A program made the position numbers and the translations under genes. Source: an uncultured Dorea sp. (GTDB taxonomy: Bacteria; Bacillota; Clostridia; Lachnospirales; Lachnospiraceae). From it: a stretch of 64,000 nt of DNA. Numbering within the stretch: position 1 is the first letter of the stretch; every line of letters starts with the position of its first letter. The stretch lies in assembly GCA_910587575.1 (NCBI GenBank), contig CAJULU010000008.1, forward strand, positions 19,884 to 83,883. Reading direction: 5' to 3'. Shown here piece by piece: positions 34,503 to 42,732 of this stretch. The notes beneath the pieces are model-generated. The model searched no databases. It saw only the letters and a list, made by a program, of their open reading frames with translations, and was not told where the DNA came from.

Positions 34503-35753
34503 GTGAGCAGAGTATATATTTTGGGCGGCGCACAGACAGATTTCGAGCGCAACTGGACAAAAGAAGGAAAAGGGATGGTGGCGCTTCTCAAAGAAGTCAT
34601 GGCAGACGGACTTGGGGAGGCCGGACTATCCTTTGACGATATAAAGGAACTGAATAAGGATAACCGTGTCTCCTGCTTTGTTGGGAACTTCATAGCGGAG
34701 AAATATACCGGACAAGGGCATCTTGGAGCATTCCTGACCGAGGTAGATCCGGCATTCTACGGTGTGCCGAGCGCACGTTATGAAGCGGCTTGCGCCAGCT
34801 CCTCGGTAGCAATAGACGCCGCAGCCACAAAGATAAGAGCTAATGATTATGATGTAGCCATTGCCGTCGGCTGGGAGTTGATGAAGACCGTTGATTCTGT
34901 AGTTGGAGGCGATTTTCTTGGCAGAGCCGCTTACTACGACAGAGAGGGTAAGGGTATTGACCTGCCGTTTCCTAAGCTGTTTGGCAAGCTGGCGGACGAG
35001 ACGCTGAAAAAGTACCCGGATCTTGATGAAAAACGGTATATGGATGCGCTGGCAAGGATTTCAGTGATTAACTACAGCAATGCCAGGCGAAATCCTTTGG
35101 CACAGACCCGTAAGTGGTTCATGAGCTACGATCAGGCCAGCATGAGAGGTACGGACACAAACCCGTTTGTTGGTGGAAAACTCGCCGTTTCCGATTGCTC
35201 ACAGGTTACCGATGGAGCGGCAGTCGTGGTGCTGTGCAGTGAGAAGTTTATGAAAGAGCGGGGGATAAAGGATAAGCCGGTCATAAAGGGCTATGGTCAC
35301 AGAGTTGCCCCAATTCTGTTTGAGAAGAAGATGGCGGATAATGTGAGGTATGAATACATTCTCCCCTGGACAAGGCAGGCTGTGCTGGATGCTTACAGAA
35401 GATCTGGACTGTCTGTTGATGATATCGATGCATTTGAAATTCATGACTGCTTTACCAGTTCCGAATATGCGGCGATAAGTTCGTTTGGTCTTACTGAGCC
35501 TGGAAAAGAGTATGAAGCAGTTGAGAACGGCATGATTTCCTTTGATGGCAAGAAGCCCGTCAATCCCAGCGGAGGTCTTATCGGCTGTGGACATCCCGTA
35601 GGAGCAAGTGGCTGCCGGATGCTGTTGGACTTGTATAAACAGGTGACGGGAACGGCAGGCGGGTATCAGGTGGAAGGTGCGAGAAACGCCATGATGCTGA
35701 ATATCGGTGGGACAGCAACTACGAATTATGTGTTTGTGATTGGAGCGGAGTAG
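34503..35753 (+). CDS. Thiolase family protein (acetyl-CoA acetyltransferase/SCP-x-like)
   Basis: A 416-residue thiolase. The nucleophilic cysteine lies in EAACASSSVAIDAA (C97), with EIHDCFTSSEYA and GCGHPVGASGCRM supplying the other active-site residues. It resembles SCP-x/non-decarboxylating thiolases more than classical AtoB. It could condense acetyl-CoA units to acetoacetyl-CoA for the adjacent dehydrogenase. GGGAGGTGATA places the start at GTG 34503; the GTG at 34494 lies inside that site. It overlaps no gene and is followed immediately (no gap) by the acyltransferase ATG. Confidence 0.88.
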   Translation: MSRVYILGGAQTDFERNWTKEGKGMVALLKEVMADGLGEAGLSFDDIKELNKDNRVSCFVGNFIAEKYTGQGHLGAFLTEVDPAFYGVPSARYEAACASSSVAIDAAATKIRANDYDVAIAVGWELMKTVDSVVGGDFLGRAAYYDREGKGIDLPFPKLFGKLADETLKKYPDLDEKRYMDALARISVINYSNARRNPLAQTRKWFMSYDQASMRGTDTNPFVGGKLAVSDCSQVTDGAAVVVLCSEKFMKERGIKDKPVIKGYGHRVAPILFEKKMADNVRYEYILPWTRQAVLDAYRRSGLSVDDIDAFEIHDCFTSSEYAAISSFGLTEPGKEYEAVENGMISFDGKKPVNPSGGLIGCGHPVGASGCRMLLDLYKQVTGTAGGYQVEGARNAMMLNIGGTATTNYVFVIGAE

Positions 35754-36638
35754 ATGAAAGAGTATTTCAAAGTGAATGCCGGCAGGTACGCTGAGGGGAA
35801 AGATTTTGATGTTGTCAGACCGGCATCGCTCAATAATCCGAAAGATCATGCCGTGATGTTTATCATGGATGGGTACATGGATCATGCCGCCGCATTCATG
35901 AAATGCCGAAACTGCCTGGCTTTCTGGCCTGAGAAAACAGACGTGCCGGCGGAAATAGAAGAACGCCACGCTGTGGTTAAATGCGAAAATGTCAGAAACA
36001 GTTACTGTGCCTTTTTCCGGGATAACGGTATTACTTATTATCCCCCTATTGAAGAGGGCGAGGTCATAAACGGCGCTTACATCGCAAAGACCGCAAAGGT
36101 TGGACAAAATTGCAGGATACTGCCGGGAGCCTGTATCGGCGGTGAGGTTGAAATTGGAAACGACTGCTACATAGGATCAGGCGCAAGGCTTGCCGGCGAA
36201 GTTCATATAGGAAATAACGTTGTAATCCGGGAGAACACCGTAATCGGAGCCGATGGCTTATCAACGGACCGGGATGAGAATGGCAGGGCGCTTACCATGC
36301 CGCAGTTTGGCGGAGTCATCATAGAGGATGATGTTCAGATTGGTGCTTTGACCGTGATTGCGCGAGGGGCTATCGACAATACGATAATCCGGCGGGGGTC
36401 GAAAATCGACAACAGTGCATTCATTTCTCATAACGTAATACTTGGCGAGGATACCTTCGTGGTTGGCGGGACTATCATGTTTGGCAGTTCGTCTACAGGG
36501 GATCAGGCGTTTATCTCTGGGAATTCGACAATCCGTGACGGGCGGCACATCGGTGAAAAAGCGATTGTGGGCATGGGGTCCGTGGTAGTCCGAAATGTAG
36601 ATGACAAAATGGTTGTAAAGGGGAACCCGGCTAAGTAA
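35754..36638 (+). CDS. LpxD-like hexapeptide-repeat acyltransferase
   Basis: A 294-residue left-handed beta-helix protein. The N-terminal ~90 residues resemble the LpxD uridine-binding domain, followed by many hexapeptide turns and DNSAFISHNVILGED, which holds the LpxD-type catalytic histidine. LpxD adds 3-hydroxyacyl chains to UDP-glucosamine in lipid A synthesis, but nothing else here suggests lipid A. With a sugar aminotransferase, thiolase and 3-hydroxyacyl-CoA dehydrogenase beside it, N-acylation of a UDP-amino sugar with a short 3-hydroxyacyl group is a reasonable inference. It starts one base after the thiolase stop. Confidence 0.82.
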   Translation: MKEYFKVNAGRYAEGKDFDVVRPASLNNPKDHAVMFIMDGYMDHAAAFMKCRNCLAFWPEKTDVPAEIEERHAVVKCENVRNSYCAFFRDNGITYYPPIEEGEVINGAYIAKTAKVGQNCRILPGACIGGEVEIGNDCYIGSGARLAGEVHIGNNVVIRENTVIGADGLSTDRDENGRALTMPQFGGVIIEDDVQIGALTVIARGAIDNTIIRRGSKIDNSAFISHNVILGEDTFVVGGTIMFGSSSTGDQAFISGNSTIRDGRHIGEKAIVGMGSVVVRNVDDKMVVKGNPAK

Positions 36639-36651
36639 CGGAGATGACAGT

Positions 36652-37332
36652 ATGGCAGACGAGACACCAAAAGTAAAAAGAACCTTTTATACGGTAGTGG
36701 TAAAGAGATTACTGGATATTCTTTTAAGTGGTCTTGCAATTGTGATTCTCAGCCCGCTTCTCTTACTTCTGTCCGCCCTGGAGCTGATATTCCATGGCCG
36801 GCCGGTCCTGTTTGCGCAGGAACGTCCAGGACTTCATGGAAGGATCTTTAAGATATACAAATTTCGCTCCATGACGAACGAAACAGATGAGAACGGCGAA
36901 CTGCTGCCGGAGGAGAAACGTGCAACGAAATTCGGAAAGTTGATTCGTAGATTATCTCTTGATGAGCTTCCGGAACTGTTCTGTATCTTCACGGGCAAGA
37001 TGAGCATTATTGGACCAAGGCCGTTACTGACAAGATACTTACCTCTGTATACAGAGCGGCATAGAATGCGGCATGAGGTCAGACCAGGTTTAGCTTGTGT
37101 TTCGCTAAAGCCAATGAAAACATGGTCCTGGAATGATCAATTTGAGAATGACATCTGGTATGTGGAGAATTGCTGCTTTGTGGCAGATGTGAAAATGATA
37201 TTCGCAGTTGCAAGAGAAGCAGTAGCAGGGGCGCAATACAGGGTCACTGGAGACAGGCAAGAGTTTAACGGTTCTAATTTGTATTTCGATGCAAAAGCTA
37301 ATGAGAAGGCAGGGGAACATATATGCGGGTGA
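36652..37332 (+). CDS. Initiating sugar transferase (undecaprenyl-phosphate phosphoglycosyltransferase)
   Basis: A 226-residue monotopic phosphoglycosyltransferase. One hydrophobic segment (residues ~20-40, LDILLSGLAIVILSPLLLL) is followed by the family motifs PVLFAQERPGLHGRIFKIYK, FRSM, RRLSLDELPELFCIFTGKMS and IIGPRP. It attaches the first sugar phosphate to undecaprenyl phosphate to begin the repeat unit. The sugar may be the N-acylated amino sugar made by upstream genes. It overlaps the following deacetylase gene by ten bases, showing tight coupling. Confidence 0.92.
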   Translation: MADETPKVKRTFYTVVVKRLLDILLSGLAIVILSPLLLLLSALELIFHGRPVLFAQERPGLHGRIFKIYKFRSMTNETDENGELLPEEKRATKFGKLIRRLSLDELPELFCIFTGKMSIIGPRPLLTRYLPLYTERHRMRHEVRPGLACVSLKPMKTWSWNDQFENDIWYVENCCFVADVKMIFAVAREAVAGAQYRVTGDRQEFNGSNLYFDAKANEKAGEHICG

Positions 37333-37988
37333 TAGTAATAGCACCACATCCGGATGACGAGGTGTTAGGATGTGGAGGAACTATAGCAAAACATTCAGCA
37401 AACGGAGACAGCGTTTATGTATGTGTAATGACTAAGGGGTATAAACCCTTGTTTGCAGATGAGATGGAGTTTATTGTCAAAGATGAGTGTAGAAATGCTG
37501 ATAAATTACTTGGTGTAAAAGAGACTTTCTTTCTCGATTTTCCGGCAGCTATGTTAGAAGAAGTGCTGCGGTATAAGATAAATGATGCAATAGTTGAACG
37601 CATTCAGCATGTCCGACCCGATATTGTATATATACCTCATCGAGGTGATATGCAGATAGATCACAAAATGATAGTAGATGCAGCTATGGTAGCGTTGCGT
37701 CCCAAGTATGATCATGTAGTAAAGAAAATTTATGCATATGAGACTTTATCAGAGACTGGATGGGATATTCCGAATACGGCCAATGAATTCATTCCTACGG
37801 TCTATAATGATATTTCTAATTACATAAATGATAAAACAGAAGCTATAAAATGTTTTAAAACACAACTGGCTGAATATCCGAATGCCAGATCGGTTGAGGC
37901 AATAAAGGCACTTGCGATGTATCGAGGCGCAACAATGAAAATGAATGCTGCAGAAGCTTTTGTTCTTATTCGTGAATTACAGATGTAG
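37323..37988 (+). CDS. PIG-L family deacetylase
   Basis: A 221-residue enzyme with the zinc motif VIAPHPDDEVLGCGG and the second ligand region PHRGDMQIDHKMIVDAA. The family removes acetyl groups from N-acetylglucosaminyl lipids or related compounds. In the cluster it may free an amino group on a lipid-linked or nucleotide sugar, which one of the acyltransferases could then re-acylate. It overlaps the sugar transferase gene. Substrate is unknown. Confidence 0.88.
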   Translation: MRVIVIAPHPDDEVLGCGGTIAKHSANGDSVYVCVMTKGYKPLFADEMEFIVKDECRNADKLLGVKETFFLDFPAAMLEEVLRYKINDAIVERIQHVRPDIVYIPHRGDMQIDHKMIVDAAMVALRPKYDHVVKKIYAYETLSETGWDIPNTANEFIPTVYNDISNYINDKTEAIKCFKTQLAEYPNARSVEAIKALAMYRGATMKMNAAEAFVLIRELQM

Positions 37989-38020
37989 ATATTGTAATAA
38001 TTTAGAAGGAGATCAGAATA

Positions 38021-38623
38021 GTGAAAGGAAAGCGATTGCGGCAGACATTAAGACTGTTTAGCATTTTAGAGCCGGTTAAAAGGACAGAATATATGGGAAA
38101 AAACAACATATTCGCATCAATTGGCGAAAATTGCAGTATAGAAGATCGAATCATACCACTGTATGCAAAGTGCATTCGGATTGGAAATAATGTTCGTCTG
38201 GCATCACATGTAGCCCTCGTCACCCACGATGTGTCACACTTTGTTCTGAACAATATGTGCGAAAAATCTGTGGGAGAGGGTACCAGGCTCCATGAAAAAA
38301 TTGGATGTATTGATATAGGCAATAATGTTTTTGTGGGATCGAATACAACGATTCTCTATAATGTTAAAATTGGAAACAATGTAATTGTAGGTGCAGGGAG
38401 TGTTGTAAACCGTGATATACCGGACAACAGTGTGGCTGTTGGTGTTCCGGCCAGAGTGATTGGCACATTCGATGACTTTGTTAAGAAAAGAAAGAAAGAT
38501 ACCCCATATCCGCAGGAAATAGCTGTCAGTAATCAATGGATATCGGATAAGCTGATAGCATGGTGTTGGGAGCAGTTTGATAAGAACCATAGTAATTCAG
38601 ATACAAACGGAGGAAACCAATGA
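38021..38623 (+). CDS. Hexapeptide-repeat O/N-acetyltransferase (WbbJ/maltose-acetyltransferase-like)
   Basis: A 200-residue left-handed beta-helix acetyltransferase with VRLASHVALVTHDVS (catalytic-histidine region), IGNNVFVGSNTTIL and VGAGSVVNRDIPDNSVAVGV. The start is GTG 38021 with AGAAGGAGATCAG before it; no better ATG exists. It probably uses acetyl-CoA to decorate a sugar of the repeat unit. It overlaps the next acyltransferase by four bases. Confidence 0.82.
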   Translation: MKGKRLRQTLRLFSILEPVKRTEYMGKNNIFASIGENCSIEDRIIPLYAKCIRIGNNVRLASHVALVTHDVSHFVLNNMCEKSVGEGTRLHEKIGCIDIGNNVFVGSNTTILYNVKIGNNVIVGAGSVVNRDIPDNSVAVGVPARVIGTFDDFVKKRKKDTPYPQEIAVSNQWISDKLIAWCWEQFDKNHSNSDTNGGNQ

Positions 38624-39267
38624 AGGATTTAATTATTGTAGGTGCCGGAGGTTTTGGAAGAGAACTTCTTCAGTGGTGTAAGGATATCCAAAAGATAAAA
38701 AAAGAATGGAATATATTAGGTTTTATTGATGATAATCCTTCGGCGTTAGAGGGCTATGAATGTGATTATGAGGTTGTTGGGACAATCAGCAGTTGGAAGC
38801 CGGCTGCTGATCAGGTTTTTGCGCTTGCAATTGCCAATCCTGAAATAAAGGAAGATGTGATTAACAAACTTGAGAATCGTGGAGCTGAGTTTGTCTCCAT
38901 CATCCATCCGGATGCAAGAGTTGGAGATTTCAGTAAATTAGGAAAAGGTATTGTCCTATATCCAAATGCGAGAATTACGGTAAATGTTACAATAGGGGAT
39001 TTTGTTACGATTCTTGATAATACTTCTGTCGGACATGATGCGGTGATTGGCGACTATACAACAATTAGTGCGAGCTGTGGAATAAATGGCCATGTTCATG
39101 TGGGCAAGAGTAGTTTCTTTGGCTGTAATGCATCTGCAATTCCAGGTATTCAGATTGGCAAGGGATGTCATATTGGAATTGGGAGTGTTGTTGTAAATAA
39201 CATAAAATCCGGGCTGCATGTTTTCGGCAATCCGGCAAAAAAAATCGCATTGCCAAAAATTCAGTGA
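38620..39267 (+). CDS. NeuD/PglD-like sugar acyltransferase
   Basis: A 215-residue protein with the NeuD/PglD layout: a small Rossmann-like N-terminal domain (DLIIVGAGGFGRELLQWC, ILGFIDDNP) and a C-terminal left-handed beta-helix with SVGHDAVIGDYTTISASCGI, where the histidine is catalytic. PglD acetylates 4-amino sugars and NeuD acetylates sialic acids. Here it may acetylate the amino sugar from the DegT enzyme or another residue. It starts within the end of the preceding acetyltransferase gene. Confidence 0.86.
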   Translation: MKDLIIVGAGGFGRELLQWCKDIQKIKKEWNILGFIDDNPSALEGYECDYEVVGTISSWKPAADQVFALAIANPEIKEDVINKLENRGAEFVSIIHPDARVGDFSKLGKGIVLYPNARITVNVTIGDFVTILDNTSVGHDAVIGDYTTISASCGINGHVHVGKSSFFGCNASAIPGIQIGKGCHIGIGSVVVNNIKSGLHVFGNPAKKIALPKIQ

Positions 39268-39287
39268 AATAGAAGGAGAACAGAGAA

Positions 39288-39530
39288 ATGAGCAACTTAG
39301 AGAAATACAATGCCGCATTTATGGAGTGCTTTGAGTTAACAGAAGACAAGCTGACTGGTCTCAAATATCAGGACATCTCTGCATGGGATTCTGTCGGACA
39401 TATGGGGCTCATTGCGGCTCTCGAAGATGTGTTCGATATCATGTTTGACACGGATGATATCATCGACTTTAGCTCTTATGAAAAAGGAAAAGCAATTCTG
39501 GCGAAAGCAGAGTACGGGGTTTTGTTCTGA
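39288..39530 (+). CDS. Acyl carrier protein
   Basis: An 80-residue carrier protein with the phosphopantetheine site AWDSVGHMGLI (S35) and the acidic helix 2 usual for ACPs. It is not the housekeeping AcpP but a pathway-specific carrier, given its place inside the cluster. It ends on the first base of the acyl-AMP ligase start codon, so the ligase is the probable loader. It should hold the acyl group processed by the thioesterase and LuxE/LuxC-like proteins that follow. Confidence 0.9.
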   Translation: MSNLEKYNAAFMECFELTEDKLTGLKYQDISAWDSVGHMGLIAALEDVFDIMFDTDDIIDFSSYEKGKAILAKAEYGVLF

Positions 39531-40945
39531 TGGGAAATATATGGGATCTGAAAAAATATGACAACAAGGTTGCCCTTATAGACGAATCTGGCGGGCAGAT
39601 GACGTATGGTGTGCTGGACTTGGAGGCGCATATTCTTGCCGAAAAAATCGGCCATCGCTGCCTTGTATTTGCTCTGTGCAGGAATGAGATTGGATCGGTT
39701 CTTGGCTATGTCAGTTTCGTGAACAATGGTATTGTACCTGTTCTTCTAAATAGCCATCTGGATGAGGAACTGCTCAAAAATCTGATTGTAACTTATGAAC
39801 CTTCTTTTCTCTGGGTACTGAAAGACCAGATCGGACAGTTCCCCGGTATGAAAACAGAATATGAGGCATATGGCTATGTCCTGCTAAAGACAAAATATGA
39901 AAACGAATATCCGCTCTTTTGCGAACTGGGGCTTCTACTGACTACATCGGGTTCTACCGGATCTCCAAAGTTTGTCAGGCAGTCATACACGAATATTCTG
40001 GATAATGCACAGTCAATCGTGAAGTACTTAGAGCTTGATGAAACCGAAAGGCCGATTACTACATTGCCAATGAATTATACCTATGGCCTGAGCATCATCA
40101 ATTCCCATCTGTTGGTTGGGGCAGCCATTCTGATCACTGAAAAGGGGATCATGCAGAAGGAATTCTGGAGCTTTTTCAAGGAGGCTGGGGCTACATCTTT
40201 TGGCGGAGTTCCCTATACTTATGAGATGCTTGACAAGCTGCGCTTCTACTGTATGAAGCTCCCATCTCTGCGTACCATGACGCAGGCCGGAGGAAAGCTT
40301 CTGCCGGAGCTTCATGAGAAATTTGCTAAGTACGCCAGTGAGCAGGGCAAGAAGTTTGTGGTCATGTATGGTCAGTGTGAGGCTACAGCGCGTATGGGGT
40401 ATTTACCGCCGGAGAGGGCCGTCGAGAAAAAGGGCTCAATGGGCATTGTTATTCCCGGCGGAAAGTTCCATTTGATAGATGTAAACGGCAATGAAGTTAC
40501 AGCACCTCATACCACAGGGGAGCTTGTTTATGAAGGAAAAAACGTCACTCTCGGTTATGCCGAGTGCGGTGGAGATCTGATAAAGGGCGACGAGCGTTGC
40601 GGGAAACTGGAAACCGGCGATATGGCGCAGTTCGACGAGGAGGGATACTATTACATCGTTGGCCGCAAGAAGAGATTCCTGAAAATTTATGGTAACCGTG
40701 TCAATCTGGACGAAATTGACCGTCTGATTAAAGGGGAGTTTGAGATCGAAGCAGCAAGTACCGGTGTGGATGACCATATGTACATTTTCGTAACAGATGC
40801 AGGAAAAGCGGAAGCAGTGAGGGATTTCGTGATGAACAAGACAAAGCTGAATCCGGTGGCTTTCAAGGTTATTGTGATTGATGAGATTCCCAAAAACGAT
40901 TCCGGTAAGACGCTTTATAAGGAACTGACCAGGTATTATGAGTAA
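39530..40945 (+). CDS. ANL-superfamily acyl-AMP ligase (loads the acyl carrier protein)
   Basis: A 471-residue adenylate-forming enzyme. It has the P-loop LLLTTSGSTGSPKF, YGQCEATARM, the hinge region LETGDMAQFDEEGYYYIVGR and the C-terminal catalytic lysine in PKNDSGKTLY. It should activate a carboxylic acid with ATP and pass it to the carrier protein encoded just before it. The protein is shorter than many fatty-acid ligases (~520-560), as in stand-alone adenylation enzymes for carrier proteins. It overlaps both neighbours, indicating translational coupling. The acid selected cannot be read from sequence. Confidence 0.85.
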   Translation: MGNIWDLKKYDNKVALIDESGGQMTYGVLDLEAHILAEKIGHRCLVFALCRNEIGSVLGYVSFVNNGIVPVLLNSHLDEELLKNLIVTYEPSFLWVLKDQIGQFPGMKTEYEAYGYVLLKTKYENEYPLFCELGLLLTTSGSTGSPKFVRQSYTNILDNAQSIVKYLELDETERPITTLPMNYTYGLSIINSHLLVGAAILITEKGIMQKEFWSFFKEAGATSFGGVPYTYEMLDKLRFYCMKLPSLRTMTQAGGKLLPELHEKFAKYASEQGKKFVVMYGQCEATARMGYLPPERAVEKKGSMGIVIPGGKFHLIDVNGNEVTAPHTTGELVYEGKNVTLGYAECGGDLIKGDERCGKLETGDMAQFDEEGYYYIVGRKKRFLKIYGNRVNLDEIDRLIKGEFEIEAASTGVDDHMYIFVTDAGKAEAVRDFVMNKTKLNPVAFKVIVIDEIPKNDSGKTLYKELTRYYE

Positions 40946-41654
40946 ACCACAATTATTCTGCTTTACCTATGCCGGAGGAAATGCATCGTTTTTTGATGCA
41001 ATTTTAAAAGACCTCCCGGAATTTGAAGTGGTGAAGTTGGAATACGCAGGACATGGAACACGCCACAAGGAGTCTTTCTACCGAAGTTTTGATGAGCTTG
41101 CAGACGATATGTTTCTCCGACTAAAGGAGAAATATCCCGAAAGTAGTTACGCACTCTTCGGGTACAGCATGGGAACAATCGCACTCGTGGAGGTTCTGAA
41201 AAAAATACTTGCAGATCCAGAAATAAATGATCCGTCTCATGTGTTCCTTGCGGCGCATGAGCCTCACTCAAAAGCAGAGCTGTCAGGATATAGTGAAGAT
41301 GAGCTGGATGAGTGGGTTAAGGATAGGACTGTCAGATTCGGTGGTGTGCCGGACCGGCTTCTCAACAATAAGAGTTTCTGGAGAATGTATCTGCCGATCT
41401 ATCGTGCGGACTATTCCATTATCGGGAAATACAGGTTTGAGGACTTGTTGCTGCGGACGGCGATTCCAGTTACCGTCTTTTATTCGGAAACGGATACGCC
41501 AAGGGCTGATATGGAACTGTGGAAGAAGTATTTCACAGGCGATTGTGAATTCTGCCAGTTTGAGGGCACACACTTTTTCATACGGCAGCACCACGAGGAA
41601 ATGGCGGGAATCATACGAAACAGGATGAGCGGGAGAAACGAAGATGACATTTGA
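40938..41654 (+). CDS. Type II thioesterase (alpha/beta hydrolase)
   Basis: A 238-residue thioesterase of the SrfD/GrsT group. FCFTYAGGNASFF gives the oxyanion region, ALFGYSMGT the nucleophile serine (S77), and FEGTHFFIRQHHEE the catalytic histidine. These enzymes release acyl groups from carrier proteins. Directly ahead of LuxE- and LuxC-like genes it occupies the place that LuxD has in the luciferase fatty-acid reductase complex, although its sequence is of the type II thioesterase kind. It overlaps the ligase and LuxE-like genes. Confidence 0.86.
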   Translation: MSKPQLFCFTYAGGNASFFDAILKDLPEFEVVKLEYAGHGTRHKESFYRSFDELADDMFLRLKEKYPESSYALFGYSMGTIALVEVLKKILADPEINDPSHVFLAAHEPHSKAELSGYSEDELDEWVKDRTVRFGGVPDRLLNNKSFWRMYLPIYRADYSIIGKYRFEDLLLRTAIPVTVFYSETDTPRADMELWKKYFTGDCEFCQFEGTHFFIRQHHEEMAGIIRNRMSGRNEDDI

Positions 41655-42732
41655 AGATATTTTAGAAATCCCTCCTTTTTCTCTGAATGAGGAGGAAAAG
41701 GAAAAATTGCTCACAGAGCGCCTTGCGGAGCTTACGAAACTTCATCAGGGAAAATGCCCGGAATACAGGCATATGCTGGAGGCATCCGGATTTGATGTTG
41801 ATGCTGTACAAAGCTATAAGGATATTCCGTTTCTGCCGGTCCGTCTGTTTAAGGTACTTGAATTGAAATCCGTAAGTAAGGATAGCATCGTGAAAACCAT
41901 GACATCATCGGGAACAACGGAGCAGGCGGTAAGCAGGATATATCTGGATGGTGTGACATCTTCCAACCAGCAGAAAGCCATGGTAAAAATCGTATCGAAG
42001 TTCACCGGTTCCGGCCGTATGCCCATGATTATCATTGATTGTCCCAGTGTAGTGAAGGATCGTGCTATGTTTTCCGCACGTGGAGCGGGAATCCTTGGGT
42101 TCTCCATTTTCGGAGCAAAGAAGATTTATGCGCTTGATGATGAAATGAAACTGGATGTGGCTGGCCTGAAGGATTTTCTGGAGCGGTATAAAGGCCAGAG
42201 GATACTTCTGTTTGGATTTACTTTTATGATCTGGCAGCATTTCTATAAGGAACTGCTGAGGCTGAAGGAAGAGGGTGTTGCTTTCGACCTCTCCAATGGC
42301 ATTCTGATACATGGCGGCGGCTGGAAGAAACTCGTATCAGAGGCTGTCAGCCATGATGAATTTCACAAGAGATTAGAAGCTGCCTGTGGGCTTCATGATA
42401 TTCATGATTACTATGGCATGGTGGAGCAGACCGGATGTATCTACATGGAGTGCGAGTGCGGGCATCTCCACGCCAGCAATTTTTCCGATGTAATTATCCG
42501 CAGACCGTTGGACTTCTCGGAAGCTGGTATCGGAGAAACCGGCATTATCCAGGTGGTAAGCACGATCCCGGAATCCTATCCCGGGCACAGCCTGCTGACA
42601 GAGGACGAGGGTGTGATTCTCGGCATTGACGACTGCCCGTGCGGACGTAAGGGAAAGTACTTCAAAATTAACGGGCGTCTGAAAGACGCAGAGATAAGGG
42701 GGTGCAGCGATACCTATGCGGCCAAATTCTGA
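41644..42732 (+). CDS. LuxE-like acyl-protein synthetase
   Basis: A 362-residue member of the LuxE/PaaK adenylate-forming family, with MTSSGTTEQAVSRIYLDG as the ATP-binding loop, ILIHGGGWKKL and DYYGMVEQTGCIYMEC. LuxE activates a free acid as acyl-AMP and hands it to LuxC for reduction. Its gene overlaps the thioesterase (11 bases) and the LuxC-like gene (17 bases), so the three products are probably made together as a complex. The acid here is unlikely to be tetradecanoate; no luciferase genes are present. Confidence 0.86.
   Translation: MTFEDILEIPPFSLNEEEKEKLLTERLAELTKLHQGKCPEYRHMLEASGFDVDAVQSYKDIPFLPVRLFKVLELKSVSKDSIVKTMTSSGTTEQAVSRIYLDGVTSSNQQKAMVKIVSKFTGSGRMPMIIIDCPSVVKDRAMFSARGAGILGFSIFGAKKIYALDDEMKLDVAGLKDFLERYKGQRILLFGFTFMIWQHFYKELLRLKEEGVAFDLSNGILIHGGGWKKLVSEAVSHDEFHKRLEAACGLHDIHDYYGMVEQTGCIYMECECGHLHASNFSDVIIRRPLDFSEAGIGETGIIQVVSTIPESYPGHSLLTEDEGVILGIDDCPCGRKGKYFKINGRLKDAEIRGCSDTYAAKF

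Noticed and set aside
35754..36638. Lipid A biosynthesis gene lpxD
   Set aside because: No other lipid A or outer-membrane gene is present and the organism appears Gram-positive; an LpxD-like sugar acyltransferase is the better reading.
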